64,000 bases of DNA from Cryptomeria japonica. Lineage: Eukaryota; Streptophyta; Pinopsida; Cupressales; Cupressaceae. The notes beneath the pieces are model-generated. The model made no database searches. It had not been told where the DNA came from and saw only the letters and a list, made by a program, of their open reading frames with translations. The stretch is from positions 107,886,406 through 107,950,405 of the forward strand of contig NC_081415.1 in assembly GCF_030272615.1 (NCBI RefSeq). The letters are read 5' to 3'. This document shows, piece after piece, positions 60,130-64,000 of the stretch (positions within the stretch are counted from its first letter, which is position 1; each line of letters starts with the position of its first letter). The translations under genes were made by a program, and so were the position numbers.

Positions 60130-62386
60130 CCTCATGTAAGTGGTTTGTACCTACTGAAGTTGTACAATGGAGATGAACTTTGATCTAAAGGTTGAGGAGT
60201 TTGGTGTTTCATCTCTAATTAGGATTCCCAATCTATTTTGTTATTCTCTATATTGGTTTAATGTATCTTCCCACTCTACCTGATTTTGTAACAGAGATAC
60301 AAATGCTCCAAATTTTACTTCACCAACATAAATATTTAGAAAAGATTGATAATAATGGCCTAAAATAAGTCCATGCAAATAGAATTCACACATTTGGTTT
60401 TGATAGAGAGGATGACTTCTATAGAAGTCCTCAAGAAAACCATCGCCATCCTCATACTCTATTTTCCTATCCAAAACCAATTGATTAATTTTCCATTGAA
60501 GAAATATCTCACAAAGAATCAAAGAATATAACCCAGAGGGTTTTCTCATTGCCAATAAAGTTGATGAAAGTTCAACAACTTTCTCTACTTGTTGGACCAC
60601 TTTACTCTTTTGGTCCTTCACTTCCTCAAGTTGTTTTGACAACTTAGAATTTTCTTGTTTATATTTTTCAATGACCAGAGAGAGTTCCCAAGGAATAGAA
60701 AAAGAAGTTGAAGTTCCTTGAGTAGGAGCTTGCGGATTTTGATTTCTTAGTTGTTGTTATTTTCTTTCCAACTCCTCTTTTAACTTCCTTATTTCCTCAT
60801 CATTTTCCAATGCCTGAGTAGTAGCCTGATGTAATTCTTCCTCTGTCTCCTCTATCTATTTTCTCCAACTTTCTTCTCTTTTATTAATATATTTTTTTAC
60901 CTCTTCAATTTCCAAAGTGGCTCATCTAATCTCCTCATCTTTCTACTTCAAAATTTCTTCCATAAAATTAATTTTCTTATGAGATTAGAGATATTTGTCT
61001 TAATTTGAGTCAACACCATTGCTTCACCAATTCTACATCTTCCTTTTCTCTCCCTTTATCTACACCGTGAAGAATTTATTCCTCAACTAGTATTTACTTT
61101 TCTTCACTTCTGACAAACTGTGGAGGAGAAGGTGGTAATTGGGTTTCAAAACCATGGTAAGGAGATGAGTGGGTTTGAGTAACCTCAAACCCTTCAAAAG
61201 CTTCCAATATTTCATATTGGCTCCTGAGGGTGTGGAAGAATGGGATGACTATTGAATTTCAACATCATTTGAAGATTCATCATCAATAGAAATTATATTG
61301 GGTGAGAATTGTTTAGTTATTTTCACAATTTCTATTTCTTTTGATGGTACATCATCAACATCTAGCTGACTAGGTTGAGTTGACACAGGGAGAACATTAT
61401 CAGCGAAAAGTGTGGTAGGAGGGTTTTGGACCAGAGCCTGCTGAACAGGAACATTAGGTTCTGTAACAAAGGGTTCATTAGGAGCCCTATGGGTGTCAGA
61501 AAGAGAGCTAGGTTCTTCTCTTGTTTCTTCCCTACTAATATTTTTGGTAGAGCTACGAGTAACTCTAGAGGTATTGGAATCCTCACTTTCTAATTTCCAC
61601 TTTCTCTTTGATGGGCCCTCTTTTGTGAGTTCAGCTTCCTTATCTGCCCTTTTTGTTTTCTTCTTTGAGGGTTCCCCTTTTTCTATTTTTAAACTTTTTA
61701 ACATGGGCCCCTTCTTTACGTTCATTACAGGCAAGGACAAAAATTCTAATCATTTTTCTTTCCTTTATTCCTTCTTTAAGAAATGATGCTTAATAATAAG
61801 ATGAATTAAACTAGGGTATATCATATGACCATCTTTTCCTTTTACCCTAGCTATCATAGAAGAAATTTGCGAGAATAGGAAAGAAGATTAACTTGAGTCT
61901 CAGTTTTGTGTTTTCATGCCTTAAATGGATTAGCAAATGCATACCTAGGCCCAACACCATTTCATACTACCCTTCATAGGTGAAAAATTTCATAAGCCAG
62001 AGCACAGTTGTTTTCCACGGCTCATCCAGACTGCTTCTATTGATACCCTTCACGTTATCTTTGTGTATCTAAAATTTAGACCACTTCTCATTTCCTTCAT
62101 GGAATGAATTAATCACCTCATCAAAATTAATCTGGCCCTTGTTTATCAATTCCCCTTTGACAAGAATCCTTGAGATTTCACTTATAACCTGAGGTGTCAC
62201 TTCAATTACTTCCCCTCCTACTTGGGTAACACTAACATGGAAAATTTCCATGAATTCTTCTACAATTCTTGGTGAAAATCCTTCATAATGTTTAATTAAA
62301 CTCATCCAACCCACCTACTCTAGCAATCTTTTCGATTCTGGGTCTAGGCTAAAATTCTTTGGCTCAGTGATTCTTTTTTTCCCCAT
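60130..62386 (-). pseudogene. Additional ORF downstream of Gypsy pol (degraded, coiled-coil)
   Basis: Minus strand from ATG at 62386 (MGKKRITEPKNFSLDPESKR). After one stop it continues with GWMSLIKHYEGFSPRIVEEF, FHVSVTQVGGEVIEVT, then RSSLDEPWKTTVLWLMKFFT and GLGMHLLIHLRH, an arrangement I associate with plant transposon-borne ORFs of unknown function. A basic, nuclear-signal-like segment (KKKTKRADKE) and a Ser/Thr/Pro-rich linker follow (61740-61249). Next is a long Glu/Lys coiled-coil region (about 60960-60560), then a folded C-terminal part (EDGDGFLEDFYRSHPLYQNQ) ending near 60241. Numerous stops and shifts make it a relic. It lies between integrase and the candidate polypurine tract, in the same orientation. 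Confidence 0.6.
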
Positions 62387-63340
62387 TTCTTCTGTCTCGA
62401 AAATTCTACTTTCATCTCTACAAATTAAACTCAGATCACAAAACAAGGAATAGAAAATATTTCATGAATAATATGAGATATATCTAGGGTGATCATTAAT
62501 TACACACATTTTTCATTAACTTCATACGAAATTTGCACAATCCACCCTCCATTATGTTGTACTTTTCTTCAGGATTGATTGAGTTGGTGACGACTTTAGT
62601 ATGTGTGTTGATCACTGTAATCATTACTTTTCATAATTTAAAATGATAAATAACATCAATCCAATTCATCCCTTATTTTTCCATTTAATACTTGTTAACT
62701 TATAATAATAATGTTATTAATAAGCGAGCAGAAACTTTATACAAACCAAAAATACCATTTTACTTTATATCCACAAATTAGAAAATAATATTTCAAAAAT
62801 AATACCCATTGTAAATGTTTACCTTTAAATTATTCAATATACATTGGTCAGGAGTCATCATGCATGATTGAACATTTTGCTACTAAGAAAAAGTGGCATA
62901 CTGATTAGGAGCATAAATATCAACTTATAATTAATAAAATTGACAATTGGATCAAGAGTTACTTAGAGCTCTTTCTGCATGGACCAAGTAAACATTGAAT
63001 AATGAAACACTCTTCAAAAATTTCAGCATCAAAGACTATCAGGAGCAAGAGGAACACAAATCCAGCAAAAGACTTATTTCTGGATTCTTAGAAGCCATTA
63101 GGAGTCATTAGGATCTATTAGGAATAAATTGTAGTTGATCCGGGGAAAGCCACCATTTTTGGTTTTGAACTTTTCCCTTAGGTATGAATTGCCATTTCTA
63201 GTTTTCAATTCACCCCCGAGGTAGACAATCATTTTTTATTTTCAATCTTCCTTTTTTTTTGGCGGGGGGGGGGGTATGGGGAGATAAATCAACATTGATG
63301 GTTTTTTATTTACCTCCTTTATTCTATCTTTTTGTTGAAA
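62387..63340. other. Spacer between integrase and additional ORF
   Basis: No gene supported. It contains a short repeat (63150-63235) in which a phrase like GAATTGCCATTTCTAGTTTT recurs three times with changes, and an 11-base G run at 63264-63274. The rest is AT-rich. Confidence 0.5.
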
Positions 63341-64000
63341 TTATTTAAAAATAAGTTTCATCAGAGAAGTGATATCTTCTATGGTGAAACATTCAATTCT
63401 AGACTGTAACTCTTCAAGGAACTCTTCTTTAGATGTTGGTTTGTGATATAACTTGAGATGGTGACCATTAACTAGCATAGTTCTTCTTTCTCCATCAATA
63501 GGTACTAACCAATCTGAACCATTATAAAAAACTTGAGCAACTTCTTATGGTCGCAACCATCTTGTATGAAACTTTCCTTTAAATTCTCAGAATCATGAGT
63601 CAAACAATAGTGCCTAGATTCTATCCTTAAACTGTCTAGAGACAATATGCTTATCATGTCATAGTTTCCTTTGATTCTAAATCAATTTTGTATGCTTCAA
63701 AACTTCCATTCTCATTTCATCTAGTCTATTTAGTTGTAAAATTATTGCCTTCTCTGCCTTAGACAAACTAATACCAAATACTAATGTTATTCTCAAGGTC
63801 TATAATTCAAATTCAATGGGTATAACTGGGGTTTTCCCATATACCAATTCATATGGAGAGAACCCTATTGTTATTTTCCAAGCTGTATTATATGCCCATA
63901 CTGCTTCATTTAATTTATCTAACCAATCCAATTTTCTTAATGAGACAGTCTTTGTTACTATGTTTTCCAATTCATAGTTGGTGACCTCGACTTGACCATT
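63341..64000 (-). pseudogene. Ty3/Gypsy integrase C-terminal part (continues off the right edge)
   Basis: Minus strand from the right edge: NGQVEVTNYELEN, where the Glu is the third acidic residue of the integrase D,D-35-E triad, then WLDKLNEAVWAYNTAWK and GFSPYELVYGK (the usual GxxPxELVYG signature). After broken frames the C-terminal part reads LVNGHHLKLYHKPTSKEEFL and stops at 63341-63343. At least three stops disrupt it between 63690 and 63540. RT and RNase H should lie beyond 64000. The order integrase, spacer, extra ORF, purine tract suggests a Tat-type Gypsy element, by inference. Confidence 0.85.

Overview
This is plant nuclear intergenic DNA, AT-rich, and almost wholly made of decayed, nested retrotransposons. 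I see no intact host gene, rRNA, tRNA, CRISPR array or bacterial feature. Long solo LTRs inserted into one another, plant-type Copia, Ty3/Gypsy and L1-type LINE relics, and very low gene density point to a large plant genome. A conifer or other gymnosperm is my best inference, but nothing in the sequence proves it. LAYOUT: (a) 1-822 is the 3' part of an unknown mobile-element-associated gene ('X'), joined head-on to a 5'- and 3'-truncated LINE (817-3215, minus). (b) 3216-14239 is a minus-strand Copia element lacking its 3' half. Its gag-protease is split by a complete 7.2-kb non-autonomous LTR element (3916-11084) and by a short LINE tail (3355-3551). Its 5' LTR (11839-14239) is split by a 1.09-kb solo LTR (12728-13813). 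(c) 14240-15084 and 26249-26530 are the two halves of a GA-rich, partly telomere-like array, split by a three-deep nest: LTR A (15085-26248), a second-family solo LTR (18829-25697), and LTR B (19888-25245). Target-site duplications support the inner two layers. (d) 26531-30260 is unassigned, degenerate, internally duplicated DNA. (e) 30261-36434 is a tandemly duplicated regulatory block with a hairpin, TATA box and splice donor, ACAT microsatellites and a hairpin-forming minisatellite. It leads into a second copy of gene X (36435-37598). (f) 36763-54032 repeats the order of 1-25330: X, LINE, Copia gag and LTR, GA array, nested LTRs. (g) 54033-58354 is the 3' part of a Copia-like element with an extra coiled-coil ORF, a polypurine tract and a 3' LTR. 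(h) 58355-64000 holds a minus-strand Ty3/Gypsy integrase and, downstream of it, an additional degraded ORF. HISTORY: The main result is that the left 25 kb and the segment 36763-54032 are paralogous, direct copies of one nested-transposon cluster. They share TSDs, the X-LINE junction and premature stops in Copia gag, so nesting and decay came before duplication. They differ by a copy-1-only solo LTR with an intact empty site in copy 2, by a copy-2-only replacement (39973-41130) carrying a spliced, still-open ORF ('X2'), by a 305-bp deletion, and by microsatellite length. No genes here form a working pathway. The items most likely to be new are the X/X2 gene families with their promoter hairpins, the intron-like hairpin minisatellite, and X2 with its ACGT-rich repeat promoter.
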